This document shows, piece by piece, positions 26,245 through 36,539 of a stretch of DNA of 64,000 bases. The stretch covers positions 228,861-292,860 of the forward strand of contig NZ_WSTB01000007.1 of assembly GCF_009789235.1 (NCBI RefSeq), written 5' to 3'. The translations under genes and the position numbers were made by a program. How positions within the stretch are numbered: the first letter of the stretch is position 1; each line of letters begins with the position of its first letter. Source of the DNA: Flavobacterium hydrocarbonoxydans (GTDB taxonomy: Bacteria; Bacteroidota; Bacteroidia; Flavobacteriales; Flavobacteriaceae). The notes beneath the pieces are model-generated. The model saw nothing but the letters and a program-made list of their open reading frames with translations. It did no database searches and was not told where the DNA came from.

Positions 26245-27117
26245 CTACATTATTATCGTCTTATGTTCCTGACGGTATTGCGAGGCACTTTTACCAGTAT
26301 ATTGCTTGAATGATTTACTAAAATGACTGAAATTATTAAAACCGCTCTCATAACAAACTTCATTAATACTTATAGGTTTCTCAGCCAGAAGTTTTGAAGC
26401 GTGTACCAAACGGTATTCGTTTACAAATTCGGTAAAGGTTTTGTTTGAAATCTTTTTGAAGTAACGGCAAAACGATGGTGTTGTCATGCTTACCATGCTC
26501 GAAACCTCATCAATCGCGATTGGTTCCTGGAAATGATCTTTTACATAATTAAAAACAACATTAATACGATCATTATCCTGTACGTGCATTTCCAACGAAA
26601 ATCCATCAGCATTTAAAATCGTATATTCTTCAGAGGATTCTAATTCATCCAGAATACTTAATAAGGTCAACAATCTTTCAAGGGGCTGCTGATTTTCCAT
26701 CGATTCAATTTTCTCCCCTATTTTTCTTTTGGTTTCTCCGCCAAAAGCGATTCCGCCTTTTGCCTGGTTCAGGATGTTCTGAATCTTTTTCATTTCAGGA
26801 ATTCCAAAAAAATCATTTCCTAAAAAATCAGGTTTGATATGAATGACTGTTTCATTTTTATTTCCGGTAAGCTCATTCGTAAAACCACAATGCGGTAAAT
26901 TCGAACCTATTAATAATAAAGAACCATTAGTATAATAGGAGACATGGCTTCCTATTTGTCTTTTTCCTGCACCACCATTTACAAAAACCAATTCAATTTC
27001 AGGGTGATAATGCCATAAATGCGCTTTCTTATTGGCTTTCTCGGCGTGTTTCGTATAGGTAAAAGAACTTCCGTATGAGCTGGATATTACTTCAAGAGCT
27101 GGGGCTATTGCTTTCAT
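26245..27117 (-). CDS. AraC family transcriptional regulator with cupin domain
   Basis: A 290-residue regulator. The N-terminal half is a cupin sensor (HLWHYHPEIELVFVNGG, residues about 33-49, with metal/sugar-pocket histidines). The C-terminal 100 residues carry two HTH motifs, including VSSMVSMTTPSFCRYFKKIS (about 206-225) and SINEVCYESGFNNFSHFSKS near 251-270, ending in the usual FKQYTGKSASQYR. Such proteins usually activate carbohydrate or stress genes. Its upstream DNA (from about 27128) is duplicated at 27916, where it precedes the second copy of the small secreted protein gene. Confidence 0.92.
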   Translation of the reverse strand: MKAIAPALEVISSSYGSSFTYTKHAEKANKKAHLWHYHPEIELVFVNGGAGKRQIGSHVSYYTNGSLLLIGSNLPHCGFTNELTGNKNETVIHIKPDFLGNDFFGIPEMKKIQNILNQAKGGIAFGGETKRKIGEKIESMENQQPLERLLTLLSILDELESSEEYTILNADGFSLEMHVQDNDRINVVFNYVKDHFQEPIAIDEVSSMVSMTTPSFCRYFKKISNKTFTEFVNEYRLVHASKLLAEKPISINEVCYESGFNNFSHFSKSFKQYTGKSASQYRQEHKTIIM

Positions 27118-27304
27118 TGCATTTGTTTGAAAAATAATAGCAAAATTAACAAAAACGCCTAAAATAATTCAAATTTTAACCTATAACGGTTTCGTAAATG
27201 AGAATATAGCATCGAAATCAGCAAATCGGGTTGCTAAAAATAGTTTATTCTTCAACTAATTTAGCATCAGAGAATTAGAACTAATAATTTAAAAAATTAA
27301 AGCC

Positions 27305-27712
27305 ATGAAAAAGACATTAAAATTAAGTTTAGTATGCGCAGTACTTTTTACAGGATTAAGTGCTTTTGCAATTGATGGTAATGAAGACTTTGCTCTTCAT
27401 GTAATTAAAGGAAATGGTAAGGTGATTACTTTTGCATTAAACAATGTAAAAAAAGCAAGCCTTTCTATTTATGAAAAAGATGGAACACTGATTTATTCTG
27501 AAAATGCTTCAGGTAAAGAGGGAATTTTGAGAACTTTTAGCTTAGAAGAATTTCCGGCAGGAACTTACATCTTAGAAGTAGAAGATAATGTGAAAACAGT
27601 AAAACATGAAATTACGATTACAGATACTACATCTGTGTTATCATCAAAAGCAATTTCATCAGTTTACAAAGCAGGTTTTGCTGCAAAAAACAGCAGCGTT
27701 GCAGCACGTTAA
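27305..27712 (+). CDS. small secreted beta-sandwich protein, paralogue 1
   Basis: A 135-residue exported protein with signal peptide MKKTLKLSLVCAVLFTGLSAFA. The mature part (about residues 30-108) has the order KVITFALNNVKKASLSIYEK, then LEEFPAGTYILEVEDN, which resembles the fold of type IX secretion C-terminal domains (S-IYDx-G-x-V / L-PAGTY-x-LxV). It makes up the whole protein rather than a C-terminal tag. A short Lys/Ser/Ala tail follows. It is one of three paralogues here (next at 28092 and 29846). Function is unknown; a periplasmic or surface role is inferred. Confidence 0.75.
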   Translation: MKKTLKLSLVCAVLFTGLSAFAIDGNEDFALHVIKGNGKVITFALNNVKKASLSIYEKDGTLIYSENASGKEGILRTFSLEEFPAGTYILEVEDNVKTVKHEITITDTTSVLSSKAISSVYKAGFAAKNSSVAAR

Positions 27713-27766
27713 AAAAACATACCTTTTATAAGGTATAAAATGGTTAAATCGTTATAAATTTTACAA

Positions 27767-27801
27767 GAAACAGCTCTTTATGATGATGAGCTGTTTTTTT
27801 T
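27767..27801 (+). terminator. terminator of paralogue 1
   Basis: AAACAGCTC / GAGCTGTTT stem followed by T residues; the same hairpin is repeated after paralogue 2. A small palindrome ATACCTTTTATAAGGTAT lies just before it. Confidence 0.85.
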
Positions 27802-28091
27802 ATGGGGCAAATTCTCCGAAAAATTATTATTAATTAAATTTTTTCAAACTAAAATTACGACATATAAATAAAAACATTTTATTGATTTTCATATTCTCAA
27901 TTGAGCCGAAAACATTGAAAAATAATAATCAAATTAACAAAAACACCTAAAATAATTCAAATTTTAACCTATAACGGTTTCGTAAATGAGAATATAGCAT
28001 ATAAATTGGAAAATACAGTTGTTAAGATATAGGGATGTCTGAAGTAATTTTACATCAGAGAATTAGAACTAATAATTTAAAAATTAAGACC

Positions 28092-28505
28092 ATGAAAAAG
28101 ATGTTAAAATTAAGTTTAGTATGTGCAGTACTTTTTTCAGGAATGAGTACTTATGCAATTGACGGAAATGGAGATTTTGCTCTTCATGTATTAAAAGGAA
28201 ATGAAAATGGTAAGCTAATTACTTTTGCTCTTAACAATGTAAAAAAAGCAAACCTTGCTATTTATGACAAAGATGGTACTTTAATCTACTCTGAATACGC
28301 TTCAGGTAAAGATGGAATCCTAAGAACATTTAACTTACAAGAATTCCCAGAAGGAACTTATTTCTTAGAAGTTGAAGACAATGCAAAAAAAGTAAAACAT
28401 GAAATTACAATAACAGACGAGGCTTCAATCTTGTCTTCAAAAGCAGTTTCATCTGTTTATAAAGCAGGTTACACTGCAAAAAATACAAGCGTAGCAGTAC
28501 GCTAA
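28092..28505 (+). CDS. small secreted beta-sandwich protein, paralogue 2
   Basis: A 137-residue protein very similar to paralogue 1 along its whole length, including the signal peptide (MKKMLKLSLVCAVLFSGMSTYA), KLITFALNNVKKANLAIYDK, EFPEGTYFLEVEDN and the tail ending TSVAVR. An ATG 57 bp upstream in frame is ignored because it would extend beyond the signal peptide that aligns with paralogue 1. Its promoter region and terminator are also copies of those of paralogue 1. Divergence is mainly synonymous or conservative, which suggests both copies are under selection. Confidence 0.78.
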   Translation: MKKMLKLSLVCAVLFSGMSTYAIDGNGDFALHVLKGNENGKLITFALNNVKKANLAIYDKDGTLIYSEYASGKDGILRTFNLQEFPEGTYFLEVEDNAKKVKHEITITDEASILSSKAVSSVYKAGYTAKNTSVAVR

Positions 28506-28576
28506 AAAAGTTTATACTTCTCATAAAGTATAAAAATGAGGTTAGATAGTTAGTAAAGTTTAAAACGTGATTGTTT

Positions 28577-28616
28577 TAAAAACAGCTCTTTGTGGTTATT
28601 GAGCTGTTTTTTTTTG
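28577..28616 (+). terminator. terminator of paralogue 2
   Basis: AAAACAGCTC / GAGCTGTTTT followed by a T run, homologous to the terminator at 27767. Confidence 0.85.
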
Positions 28617-28657
28617 CTTATAACTTAACGGAAATTAAAATTCCAATTTGGCTAAGC

Positions 28658-29445
28658 TTTTTTTTAAGCCACAGATTAAAAGATTAAAAGGATTTAAAAA
28701 AATCTGCAAAATCTGCGGGTGACAAAACTTCACGACTTTACATGAAACCATCACTCCTAAAAGACGCACTGCTGTGCGCCTCTACGGAAAACTGGGATGA
28801 AATGTTAGTAGAAAAAATGAATCTCGCAAAGACGCAGAGGCGCAAAGTTTTTTTTAAGCCACAGATTAAAAGATTAAAAGGATTTAAAAAAATCTGCGGA
28901 AAACTAAACTTTGTGTCTTCGTGACTTTGCGTGAAACCATCACTCCTAAAAGACGCACTGCTGTGCGCCTCTACGGAAAACTGGGATGGAATGTTAGTAG
29001 AAAAAATGAATCTCGCAAAGACGCAGAGGCGCAAAGTTTTTTTTTAAGCCACAAATTAAAAGATTAAAAGGATTTAAAAAAAACTTCAAAATCTGCAAAA
29101 TCTGCGGGTGACAAAACTTCACGACTTTACATGAAACCATCACTCCTAAAAGACGCACTGCTGTGCGCCTCTACGGAAAATTGGGATGGAATGTTAGTAG
29201 AAAAAATGAATCTCGCAAAGACGCAGAGGCGCAAAGTTTTTTTTTAAGCCACAGATTAAAAGATTAAAAGGATTTAAAAAAATCTGCAAAATCTGCAAAA
29301 TCTGCGGGTGACAAAACTTCACGACTTTACATGAAACCATCACTCCTAAAAGACGCACTGCTGTGCGCCTCTACGGAAAACTGGGATGGAATATTGAAGG
29401 AAAAGAATGAATCGCACAAAGAGACACAAAAAACGCAAAATTTTT
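28658..29445. repeat. four-copy tandem repeat of about 190-200 bp
   Basis: Copies start at about 28658, 28848, 29037 and 29237, each opening with a T run and AAGCCACAGATTAAAAGAT. Each then has AATCTGCAAAATCTGCGGGT (varied in copy 2), ACCATCACTCCTAAAAGACG, the palindrome CGCACTGCTGTGCG, TCTACGGAAAACTGGGATG and GACGCAGAGGCGCAAAG. The last copy decays after GGGATGGAAT. Reading frames across it on either strand are incidental. It fills most of the 28506-29845 gap between paralogues 2 and 3; from 29446 to 29780 nothing else is evident. Confidence 0.9.
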
Positions 29446-29780
29446 TACTCTAAGTTTTAAAAAGGTAAAGTTCGCAAAGCTTTATATTGATCCATTAAAT
29501 CTCCATTCCAAAACTTTCTTTTTAAAACACTCCTGTAGGACCACAACCCTCTTTTGTGGTTATTTTTTTTGTTCAAAATTTTGCAATAAATGACGCTGAA
29601 AAACATAAAATTTTTTATTTCACAAAACAATTCTTAATAAATCACAATCAACTGATTTTAAATTTATTAAATAAAAAATAATAAAAACATCCAGAAAGCC
29701 AATAAATACGTATATAATTTAAGCAAAGCACAGAAATAGTTTTAATTCAGCAACTTAAGACCTAAAAAAAGGCAAAAAGG

Positions 29781-29813
29781 TTGTCAAAAATTAAATATGT
29801 ATTTGTAGTTTTG
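29781..29813 (+). promoter_or_regulatory. promoter of paralogue 3
   Basis: TTG (29781-29783) and TAGTTTTG (29806-29813) separated by 22 bp, 32 bp before the ATG at 29846. The same arrangement, with the same spacing, precedes the DUF5723-OmpA gene at 50414. Confidence 0.6.
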
Positions 29814-29845
29814 CGCTACCACTAATAGTTAAAATTCAAAGAAAC

Positions 29846-30232
29846 ATGAAACAAATTTTCAAATTCGGCTTCGTTGTGGCCATTTTTTTCACAACAATGT
29901 TTACTTATGCAATTGATGGAAAAGGGGATTATATCTTGTATATAAAAACCGGTAACGGAAAAGTAGTTAGTTTTACTTTAAACACCGTTGAGAAATCAAA
30001 TTTTTCAATCTTCGACGGAAATCATAATTTAGTGTACGCAGGAACTTCTGCTACAGACGAATTAGAAATTTCGAAAACATTAAGTTTAGAAGCTTTCCCG
30101 GCTGGAACTTATTACTTAGAAGTAAAAGAAAATAGTAAAGTCGTAAAACACGAAATTATTGTTTCAAACAAAAAGTCAAAAACAGTTAAACTTGACCAGT
30201 CTGCGAACGAAAGTCCAGCATTCCGTCGTTAA
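29846..30232 (+). CDS. small secreted beta-sandwich protein, paralogue 3
   Basis: A 128-residue diverged relative of the proteins at 27305 and 28092. It keeps the signal peptide (ending TYA, followed by IDGKGDYILYIKTGNGK), the strand pattern KVVSFTLNTVEKSNFSIFDG and the LEAFPAGTYYLEVKEN turn. The C-terminal tail differs (SANESPAFRR). Its promoter is unrelated to the duplicated region of the other two, so it is probably regulated differently. It is convergent with icmF. Function unknown. Confidence 0.75.
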   Translation: MKQIFKFGFVVAIFFTTMFTYAIDGKGDYILYIKTGNGKVVSFTLNTVEKSNFSIFDGNHNLVYAGTSATDELEISKTLSLEAFPAGTYYLEVKENSKVVKHEIIVSNKKSKTVKLDQSANESPAFRR

Positions 30233-30257
30233 TTAATTTTGATGGTTTTCAGAGATT

Positions 30258-30291
30258 AAAAAGGCAGCTTTATTAGAGCTGCCTTTTTTTA
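30258..30291. terminator. bidirectional terminator between paralogue 3 and icmF
   Basis: AAAAAGGCAGCT / AGCTGCCTTTTTTT with a 7-nt loop between convergent genes. Confidence 0.88.
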
Positions 30292-30317
30292 TGGAGAAAA
30301 ATTTACTTTTCTTATTA

Positions 30318-33300
30318 TTACATATTCCTTCTATACTGCCCTCCTACTTCAAACAATGCCGAAGTAATCTGACCTAATGAACATACTTTTGTAGCTTCCA
30401 TTAAATGATCGAATAAGTTTTCGTTTTTAATAGCGGCTTCCTGTAATGTATTCAAATGTTCATTTACTTTCTCTTCATGAAACTGATGCAGGTTATCCAA
30501 CATCGTAATCTGATATTGCTTCTCTTCTTCGGTAGCACGAATAACCTCAGCAGGAATAACTGTTGGTGAACCTTTTGAACTCAAAAACGTATTGACACCT
30601 ACAATCGGGAAATCTCCGTTGTGTTTCAAGGTTTCGTAATACAAACTTTCTTCCTGAATTTTAGAACGCTGGTACATGGTTTCCATCGCACCCAAAACAC
30701 CGCCACGTTCTGTGATTCTGTCAAACTCCTGTAAAACAGCAGCTTCAACTAAATCTGTCAATTCTTCAATAATGAATGAACCCTGAATTGGGTTTTCGTT
30801 TTTCGCCAAACCTAATTCTTTATTGATAATCAGCTGAATCGCCATCGCGCGACGTACGGATTCTTCTGTTGGAGTTGTAATCGCTTCGTCATACGCATTC
30901 GTATGCAATGAATTACAATTATCATAAATCGCATACAAAGCCTGCAACGTCGTTCTGATATCGTTAAAATCAATTTCCTGTGCGTGTAAGGAACGGCCTG
31001 AAGTCTGAATATGGTATTTCAGCATTTGTGCTCTTTCGTTGGCTCCGTATTTGTTTTTCATGGCTTTCGCCCAAATTTTACGTGCCACACGACCAATAAC
31101 CGAATATTCAGGATCTACTCCATTCGAGAAAAAGAACGATAAATTAGGTCCAAAATCGTTGATGCTCATACCGCGGCTCAAATAATATTCCACGTAAGTG
31201 AAACCATTAGAAAGCGTGAATGCCAACTGCGTAATTGGATTCGCTCCTGCCTCAGCAATATGATAGCCTGAAATCGAAACCGAATAGAAATTACGAACGT
31301 TTTTAGTAATAAAATATTCCTGAACGTCGCCCATTAATCGCAAAGCAAATTCGGTTGAGAAAATACAGGTATTTTGTGCCTGATCTTCTTTTAGAATATC
31401 CGCCTGAACTGTACCACGTACTTGCGATAAGGTTTTGGCTTTTATTTCGTTATACACTTCCAAAGGTAAAACCTGATCTCCCGTAACACCCAAAAGCATT
31501 AAACCTAAACCGTTGTTTCCTTCTGGCAAATCGCCTTGGTATTTAGGACGTTCTAATCCGCTTTCTTTATATATTTTGTTGATTTTAGCCTCAACTTCTT
31601 TTTCTAAATCGTTCTCCTTAATATAGTACTCACATTGTTGGTCAATGGCCGCATTCATAAAGAAACCCAACAACATTGGCGCTGGTCCGTTGATGGTCAT
31701 ACTTACAGATGTCAACGCATGAACCAAATCAAAACCTGAATACAGTTTTTTGGCATCATCCAAACAACAGATTGAAACTCCCGCATTCCCGATTTTCCCG
31801 TAAATATCCGGACGCAAATCTGGATCATTTCCGTATAAAGTTACACTATCAAAAGCCGTAGAAAGTCGTTTTGCAGGCAATCCTGCGCTCACATAATGAA
31901 AACGTTTGTTGGTTCTTTCCGGTCCGCCTTCACCCGCAAACATTCTGGATGGATCTTCGCCTTCACGTTTAAAAGGATACAATCCTGATGCAAACGGAAA
32001 TTCTCCGGGTACATTTTCCTGTAAATTCCAACGCAGAATATCGCCCCAGGCTTCGTATTTAGGCAAAGCAATTTTCGGAATCTGAATATGTGACAAACTC
32101 TCGGTATGCGTCGCAATTTTGATTTCTTTATCACGAACTTTAAACGTGTAAACCGGATTTTTATATTTGTTTACTTTCTCGTCCCAATTCAGGATAATTT
32201 CCCAGTTGTACGGATCAAGATCCATTTTTACTTTGTCAAACTGATTCAGTAAAAGATTCAAAAAGATTCTGTTTTCGTCGTGTACTTCGGTTGCGCTTGG
32301 TAAAACAGTAGCATCATCGATTCCGGCTTTATTTATTTGCGGAAGTTTTCCTGAAACCGATTCAATAGTTTTGAAGATTCCGTATAATTTCTGTGCTACT
32401 TTTTGCTGCGAAAGCGCGCTTTCATCATAGCTTCTGTTGTTCTCCGCAATTTCAGACAAATAACGGGTTCTGTGCGGCGGAATCACGAAGATTTTCTCGC
32501 TCATTTCACGTGTAATCTGGAAAGTCGAATTTAAGTCGGAACTTGTTTTTTCGACAATTTTATCCATAATCGCTTTGTAAAGCGTGTTCATTCCCGGATC
32601 GTTAAACTGCGAGGCAATGGTTCCGAAAACAGGCATATCATCCGGATTTTTATCCCAAAGATTATGGTTTCTTTGGTATTGTTTCTTAACGTCACGAATG
32701 GCATCAAGTGCACCTCTTTTATCAAATTTATTCAGTGCTACTAAATCAGCAAAATCAAGCATATCGATTTTTTCTAATTGTGTTGCAGCACCAAATTCCG
32801 GTGTCATTACATATAAGGATACATCCGAATGATCCATAATTTCAGTATCCGATTGTCCGATTCCAGACGTTTCCAGGATAATCAAATCGTATTTTGCCGC
32901 TTTTAGAACCTGAATCGCTTCGGCTACATATTTTGATAAAGCCAAATTCGACTGACGTGTTGCCAGCGAACGCATATAAACACGTGGATTGTTAATCGCA
33001 TTCATTCGGATTCTGTCTCCTAATAATGCGCCTCCGGTTTTTCTTTTGGAAGGATCCACAGAAATTAATCCGATTGTTTTTTCAGGAAAATCAATCAGGA
33101 AACGACGAACCAATTCGTCAACCAAAGACGATTTTCCGGCTCCACCCGTTCCGGTAATTCCCAAAACCGGGATTTTAGAATCTATATTATGAGTATGAAT
33201 TTTATCAAAAACAGGTTTTGCAATTTCAGGGAAATTTTCCGCTGCCGAAATCAAACGCGCAATTGCGGTTGGAATTTTATTTTCGATATGATCGATTTCA

Positions 33301-33758
33301 CCGTTTAGTTGATCTCCAATAGGGTAATCCGAACGCTCTACCAAATCGTTAATCATTCCTTGCAATCCCAAAGAACGCCCGTCATCTGGCGAATAAATTC
33401 TGGTAATACCATATTCGTGCAGTTCCGAAATTTCACTTGGCAGAATTACACCTCCGCCCCCGCCAAAGATTTTGATATGCCCTGCTCCTTTTTCCTGAAG
33501 CAAATCATACATATATTTAAAGTACTCATTGTGCCCTCCCTGATACGATGTCATAGCAATCGCATTGGCATCTTCCTGAATAGCGGTATTCACCACTTCT
33601 TCTACACTTCGGTCGTGACCTAAATGGATTACCTCAACACCTGTTGACTGAATAATTCGACGCATAATATTGATTGCTGCATCGTGTCCGTCAAAAAGCG
33701 AAGCCGCGGTTACTATTCTTACTTTATTTTTAGGAATATAGGGTGTTTGTAGTTCCAT
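30318..33758 (-). CDS. icmF: fused isobutyryl-CoA mutase (adenosylcobalamin mutase with G-protein chaperone)
   Basis: An 1146-residue cytoplasmic enzyme. Residues 10-140 are a B12-binding domain with the DGHD motif (23-26; His25 is the lower cobalt ligand) and a G-rich FGGGGGVI loop. Residues 195-430 are the MeaB-like GTPase chaperone with Walker [10 protein letters not shown] (203-211) and NKFDKRGA (G4). The catalytic mutase TIM barrel follows at about 560-1146 ([20 protein letters not shown]). This order, B12 then GTPase then mutase, identifies IcmF rather than methylmalonyl-CoA mutase (separate subunits). It interconverts isobutyryl- and n-butyryl-CoA, and in some bacteria pivalyl- or isovaleryl-CoA. 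It is monocistronic; the AdoCbl supply genes are not in the window. Confidence 0.93.
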   Translation of the reverse strand: MELQTPYIPKNKVRIVTAASLFDGHDAAINIMRRIIQSTGVEVIHLGHDRSVEEVVNTAIQEDANAIAMTSYQGGHNEYFKYMYDLLQEKGAGHIKIFGGGGGVILPSEISELHEYGITRIYSPDDGRSLGLQGMINDLVERSDYPIGDQLNGEIDHIENKIPTAIARLISAAENFPEIAKPVFDKIHTHNIDSKIPVLGITGTGGAGKSSLVDELVRRFLIDFPEKTIGLISVDPSKRKTGGALLGDRIRMNAINNPRVYMRSLATRQSNLALSKYVAEAIQVLKAAKYDLIILETSGIGQSDTEIMDHSDVSLYVMTPEFGAATQLEKIDMLDFADLVALNKFDKRGALDAIRDVKKQYQRNHNLWDKNPDDMPVFGTIASQFNDPGMNTLYKAIMDKIVEKTSSDLNSTFQITREMSEKIFVIPPHRTRYLSEIAENNRSYDESALSQQKVAQKLYGIFKTIESVSGKLPQINKAGIDDATVLPSATEVHDENRIFLNLLLNQFDKVKMDLDPYNWEIILNWDEKVNKYKNPVYTFKVRDKEIKIATHTESLSHIQIPKIALPKYEAWGDILRWNLQENVPGEFPFASGLYPFKREGEDPSRMFAGEGGPERTNKRFHYVSAGLPAKRLSTAFDSVTLYGNDPDLRPDIYGKIGNAGVSICCLDDAKKLYSGFDLVHALTSVSMTINGPAPMLLGFFMNAAIDQQCEYYIKENDLEKEVEAKINKIYKESGLERPKYQGDLPEGNNGLGLMLLGVTGDQVLPLEVYNEIKAKTLSQVRGTVQADILKEDQAQNTCIFSTEFALRLMGDVQEYFITKNVRNFYSVSISGYHIAEAGANPITQLAFTLSNGFTYVEYYLSRGMSINDFGPNLSFFFSNGVDPEYSVIGRVARKIWAKAMKNKYGANERAQMLKYHIQTSGRSLHAQEIDFNDIRTTLQALYAIYDNCNSLHTNAYDEAITTPTEESVRRAMAIQLIINKELGLAKNENPIQGSFIIEELTDLVEAAVLQEFDRITERGGVLGAMETMYQRSKIQEESLYYETLKHNGDFPIVGVNTFLSSKGSPTVIPAEVIRATEEEKQYQITMLDNLHQFHEEKVNEHLNTLQEAAIKNENLFDHLMEATKVCSLGQITSALFEVGGQYRRNM

Positions 33759-34076
33759 TTTGAGAATATGATAATTTTAAGGGAGCAATTTACAAAATAT
33801 TTTAAAAATCCATCACCATAATAGGTTTATGTTAACAAAAAAAGAACTATCTTTATAGTACATTTTAGAATCGTACACAACTTCTACGATTTACCCGCTA
33901 TTCCATTGTTTACAATGACTTCTCGACAACATGGTAATCTTGAAACATTTAAACAAAATACAAGAACCTATTAATCAGTCCTCTACTGTAATTTAGCAAT
34001 GTTAAAAGTCCCCAAAATTTTTACACCAAACTTTACCTATTACACCTTAAAAGTATTAACGTAAAAATTAATTAAA
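33759..34076. other. intergenic region between icmF and L,D-transpeptidase gene
   Basis: 318 bp of AT-rich DNA between divergent genes. No TAnnTTTG box with TTG at proper spacing, repeat or RNA-like hairpin was found; nothing further can be supported. Confidence 0.5.
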
Positions 34077-35696
34077 ATGAAAAAATTTATTCTTCTCATC
34101 GTATTTCTAGGAGCAAGTCTGACTGTGTCTTCGTTTAATCATCTTGAAAAGAATGATTTAATGATTGCTAAAAACAATACAGTTACGAACCATATCAATT
34201 CTTTTGATGTTTATGATTTCCAGACTGTAAATGTTGAACTATTAAATGATTTTTTTAAAAGATATCCTAACCTGAAACAATACCAAAACGAGGTTGCCTC
34301 ATTATACAAAAACAGATCCTACGAGCCTATCTGGTTTCAGGATAACAGTATCAATGCATTAGGGCAAACTTTGTATCAAAAACTAAAAAATTTAGATCAG
34401 GAAGGTTTAGCCATAAAACTGCCTTATAAAAAAGACCTAGATCTGGCTTTTGGCAGCGATAACGCAGACAAACTTTCAGAATCAGATACCGATATGTTAT
34501 TGAGTACTATGTACGTTATTTATATGAGTAATGTATATGAAGGAATCGATGCCGAAACGGTAAAAAAATCCGGATGGTTACTGCCTAAGAAAAAAATCTC
34601 TTATGTAGCCCTTTTAGATTCTTTAATGACTAACCCTGCTCTATTAGAAAAAAACAACGATCTTCTTATTCCTCAGTATTACAAACTACAGGAAGTACTT
34701 AAAAAATACCAAAAAATAGAACAGGATAAAACCTGGACACCTATTGCATTTACGGCTCCTTACAAAGATTTAAGACCAGATGCAACATCAGAGATTATAC
34801 GTCAGGTAAGAAACCGCTTGTTTCTATTGGGCGATTTAGCCACCGATTCCGGAAGCGATTTTTACGACAGAGAATTAATGGATGGTGTCATGAAATACAA
34901 ACTTAGAAACGGATTAACACCTAATTACATTATAAAAGAAGAGCACATTCAGCAATTGAATGTTCCTATTGCCGAAAGAATAAAAACCCTAATGATCAAC
35001 ATGGAACGTTCCCGTTGGATTTCGCCAAAAATGATTCAGGAAAACGAATTTGTAATGGTCAATGTTCCTTCGTTTATGCTGAAATATGTAAAAAACGGGA
35101 AAACCGAATTAGAATCAAATGTGTTTGTAGGTGCATCTTATACGAAAACAACCATTTTTAGCGGAAAAATAGACAAAATTGTTTTCAGCCCATACTGGTA
35201 CATTCCGCAAAGCATTGTAGAAAACGAATTGAAAATGAAAATCGCAGCCGATCCTAATTACTTAACCGACCATAATATGGAAATCGTAAACGGTCAAATG
35301 CGTCAAAATCCAGGTCCGGACAATTCATTAGGACTGGTAAAATTCATTTTCCCTAACGGAGACGATATTTACATGCACGATACCCCGGCCAAAACGTTAT
35401 TCGAATTCGAAAGACGTACTTTTAGCCACGGTTGTATCAATGTAAAAAAAGCCAAAGAATTAGCCATCGCTATGCTACAAGATTATCCAGAATGGTCACC
35501 TGAAAAAGTAGATACTGCCATGGCAGGTGTAACCGAAAAACCTTTTAAACTAGCAACGCCAATCCCTATTTACATAAGTTATTTTACGGCTTGGGTAAAC
35601 GAAAATGGCGAAGTAGGTTTCTATCAGGATGTTTATGAGCATGATAATGAGTTAAGCAGTGCACTTTTCCCTCAGGATATTGTGGCTCTAAATTAA
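34077..35696 (+). CDS. L,D-transpeptidase (YcbB/ScfD-like), secreted, paralogue 1
   Basis: A 539-residue exported enzyme. After a signal peptide (about residues 1-20), a helical domain with LKQYQNEVASLYKNRSYEPI (near 63-82, the scaffold typical of YcbB-type enzymes) leads to the YkuD catalytic domain. It includes YMHDTPAKTLFEFERRTF and SHGCINVKKAKELA with catalytic Cys453. These enzymes cross-link peptidoglycan stems (3-3 cross-links) or attach proteins in the periplasm. Length fits YcbB-like members. A paralogue at 59566 shares the layout throughout. It ends in a strong terminator and lies just before the repeat-rich region. Confidence 0.9.
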   Translation: MKKFILLIVFLGASLTVSSFNHLEKNDLMIAKNNTVTNHINSFDVYDFQTVNVELLNDFFKRYPNLKQYQNEVASLYKNRSYEPIWFQDNSINALGQTLYQKLKNLDQEGLAIKLPYKKDLDLAFGSDNADKLSESDTDMLLSTMYVIYMSNVYEGIDAETVKKSGWLLPKKKISYVALLDSLMTNPALLEKNNDLLIPQYYKLQEVLKKYQKIEQDKTWTPIAFTAPYKDLRPDATSEIIRQVRNRLFLLGDLATDSGSDFYDRELMDGVMKYKLRNGLTPNYIIKEEHIQQLNVPIAERIKTLMINMERSRWISPKMIQENEFVMVNVPSFMLKYVKNGKTELESNVFVGASYTKTTIFSGKIDKIVFSPYWYIPQSIVENELKMKIAADPNYLTDHNMEIVNGQMRQNPGPDNSLGLVKFIFPNGDDIYMHDTPAKTLFEFERRTFSHGCINVKKAKELAIAMLQDYPEWSPEKVDTAMAGVTEKPFKLATPIPIYISYFTAWVNENGEVGFYQDVYEHDNELSSALFPQDIVALN

Positions 35697-35735
35697 CACA
35701 TTCTAAAAAGCCAACCCCTTGGTTATAATATACAT

Positions 35736-35795
35736 AAAGGCCTTTTCGAGAAAAATTATGATTTAATGATTTTTCTCGAAAAGGCCTTTTTTTTT
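35736..35795 (+). terminator. strong terminator of L,D-transpeptidase gene
   Basis: A stem of about 20 bp, AAGGCCTTTTCGAGAAAAAT with its complement ending at 35790, followed by T residues. Confidence 0.92.
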
Positions 35796-35845
35796 GTACA
35801 ACTTCACAAGCCCTTCCTGAAAATATCGCTTTTATCATTCATCAG

Positions 35846-35975
35846 GGGGTGCCACCATCCCGATAAGAGGGCAAATCCAGCATGCGCTTATACGCCCTCT
35901 TATCGGGATGCTGTCGGGCTTTCGCTGCTACTTCGGTAGCTTAGCTCTATCCCTCACCCGAGCTACACTTGGTGG
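35846..35975. repeat. structured palindromic element with CCCGATAAGAGGGC stem
   Basis: CATCCCGATAAGAGGGC (35850-35866) and GCCCTCTTATCGGGATG (35897-35913) pair perfectly around a 30-nt loop. The element continues with TGTCGGGCTTTCGCTGCTAC, then TTCGGTAGC (containing the hairpin GCTAC-ttcg-GTAGC). UUCG is an exceptionally stable RNA tetraloop. The layout suggests a structured RNA or REP-type element; no coding potential. Confidence 0.65.
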
Positions 35976-35989
35976 TTACGGAGGTCCTC

Positions 35990-36515
35990 AATCTTGTCAT
36001 TCCGGAGGAATCTCTATCGATGATTTAACATAATGCTGAATATCACCCCGCTGGGATTCCTACGGAATGACAAGATTGCGCAGCTTCTGTGATTTTTTAA
36101 ACACACAGTTTGTCATTCCGTAGGAATCTCTCTATCGATGATTTAACGCATGCTGAATGTCACCTTGTTGGGGTTCTTTTTCGAACCTAAAAAGTCACCG
36201 CAACCTTATCATTCCGCAGAAAACCTAACGAAACGGTTCTACGAAGCAAATCTCAAGTCATTGACTGAAATTTTCTTTGCAGCATAACTTTACTGGGATT
36301 CCTACGGAATGACAAGATTGCGCAGCTTCTGTGATTTTTTAAAAACACAGTTTGTCATTCCGTAGAAAACCTAACGAAAGGCAAAAAAAACAAAAAATCA
36401 ACGCAAAGTCACCACAATCTTGTCATTCCGTAGGAAACCTAACGAAGTGGTTCTACGAAGTAAATCTCTATCGATGATTTAACGTAATGCTGAATATCAA
36501 CCGCTGAGATTCCTT
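35990..36515. repeat. cluster of TTGTCATTCCGTAGGAATC repeats
   Basis: Several partial copies of an element built from TTGTCATTCCGTAGGAATCT, ATCGATGATTTAACGTAATG and its inverse GATTCCTACGGAATGACAAG. Between them lie CCCCGCTGGG and AACGAAGTGGTTCTACGAAG. Facing pairs can fold into long hairpins. The cluster fills most of the gap before the PKD lipoprotein gene; related copies occur at 36995-37235 and 57229. Confidence 0.8.
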
Positions 36516-36539
36516 TATCTTTTTTTAAAATTATACAGA

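Larger units (their letters stand above)
27128..28615 (+). repeat. tandem duplication of promoter region, gene and terminator
   Basis: Two consecutive blocks, about 27128-27801 and 27916-28615, are homologous throughout. Each begins with AATTAACAAAAAC, followed by CCTAAAATAATTCAAATT and AACCTATAACGGTTTCGTAA. Each then has CATCAGAGAATTAGAACTAA just before the gene and an AAACAGCTC...GAGCTGTTTT terminator after it. The upstream portions are nearly identical, more so than the coding parts, pointing to conserved regulation. Confidence 0.85.

Noticed and set aside
30318..33758. Methylmalonyl-CoA mutase
   Set aside because: The order B12 domain, GTPase, mutase in a single chain is that of IcmF; methylmalonyl-CoA mutase has B12 domain at the C-terminus and a separate MeaB.
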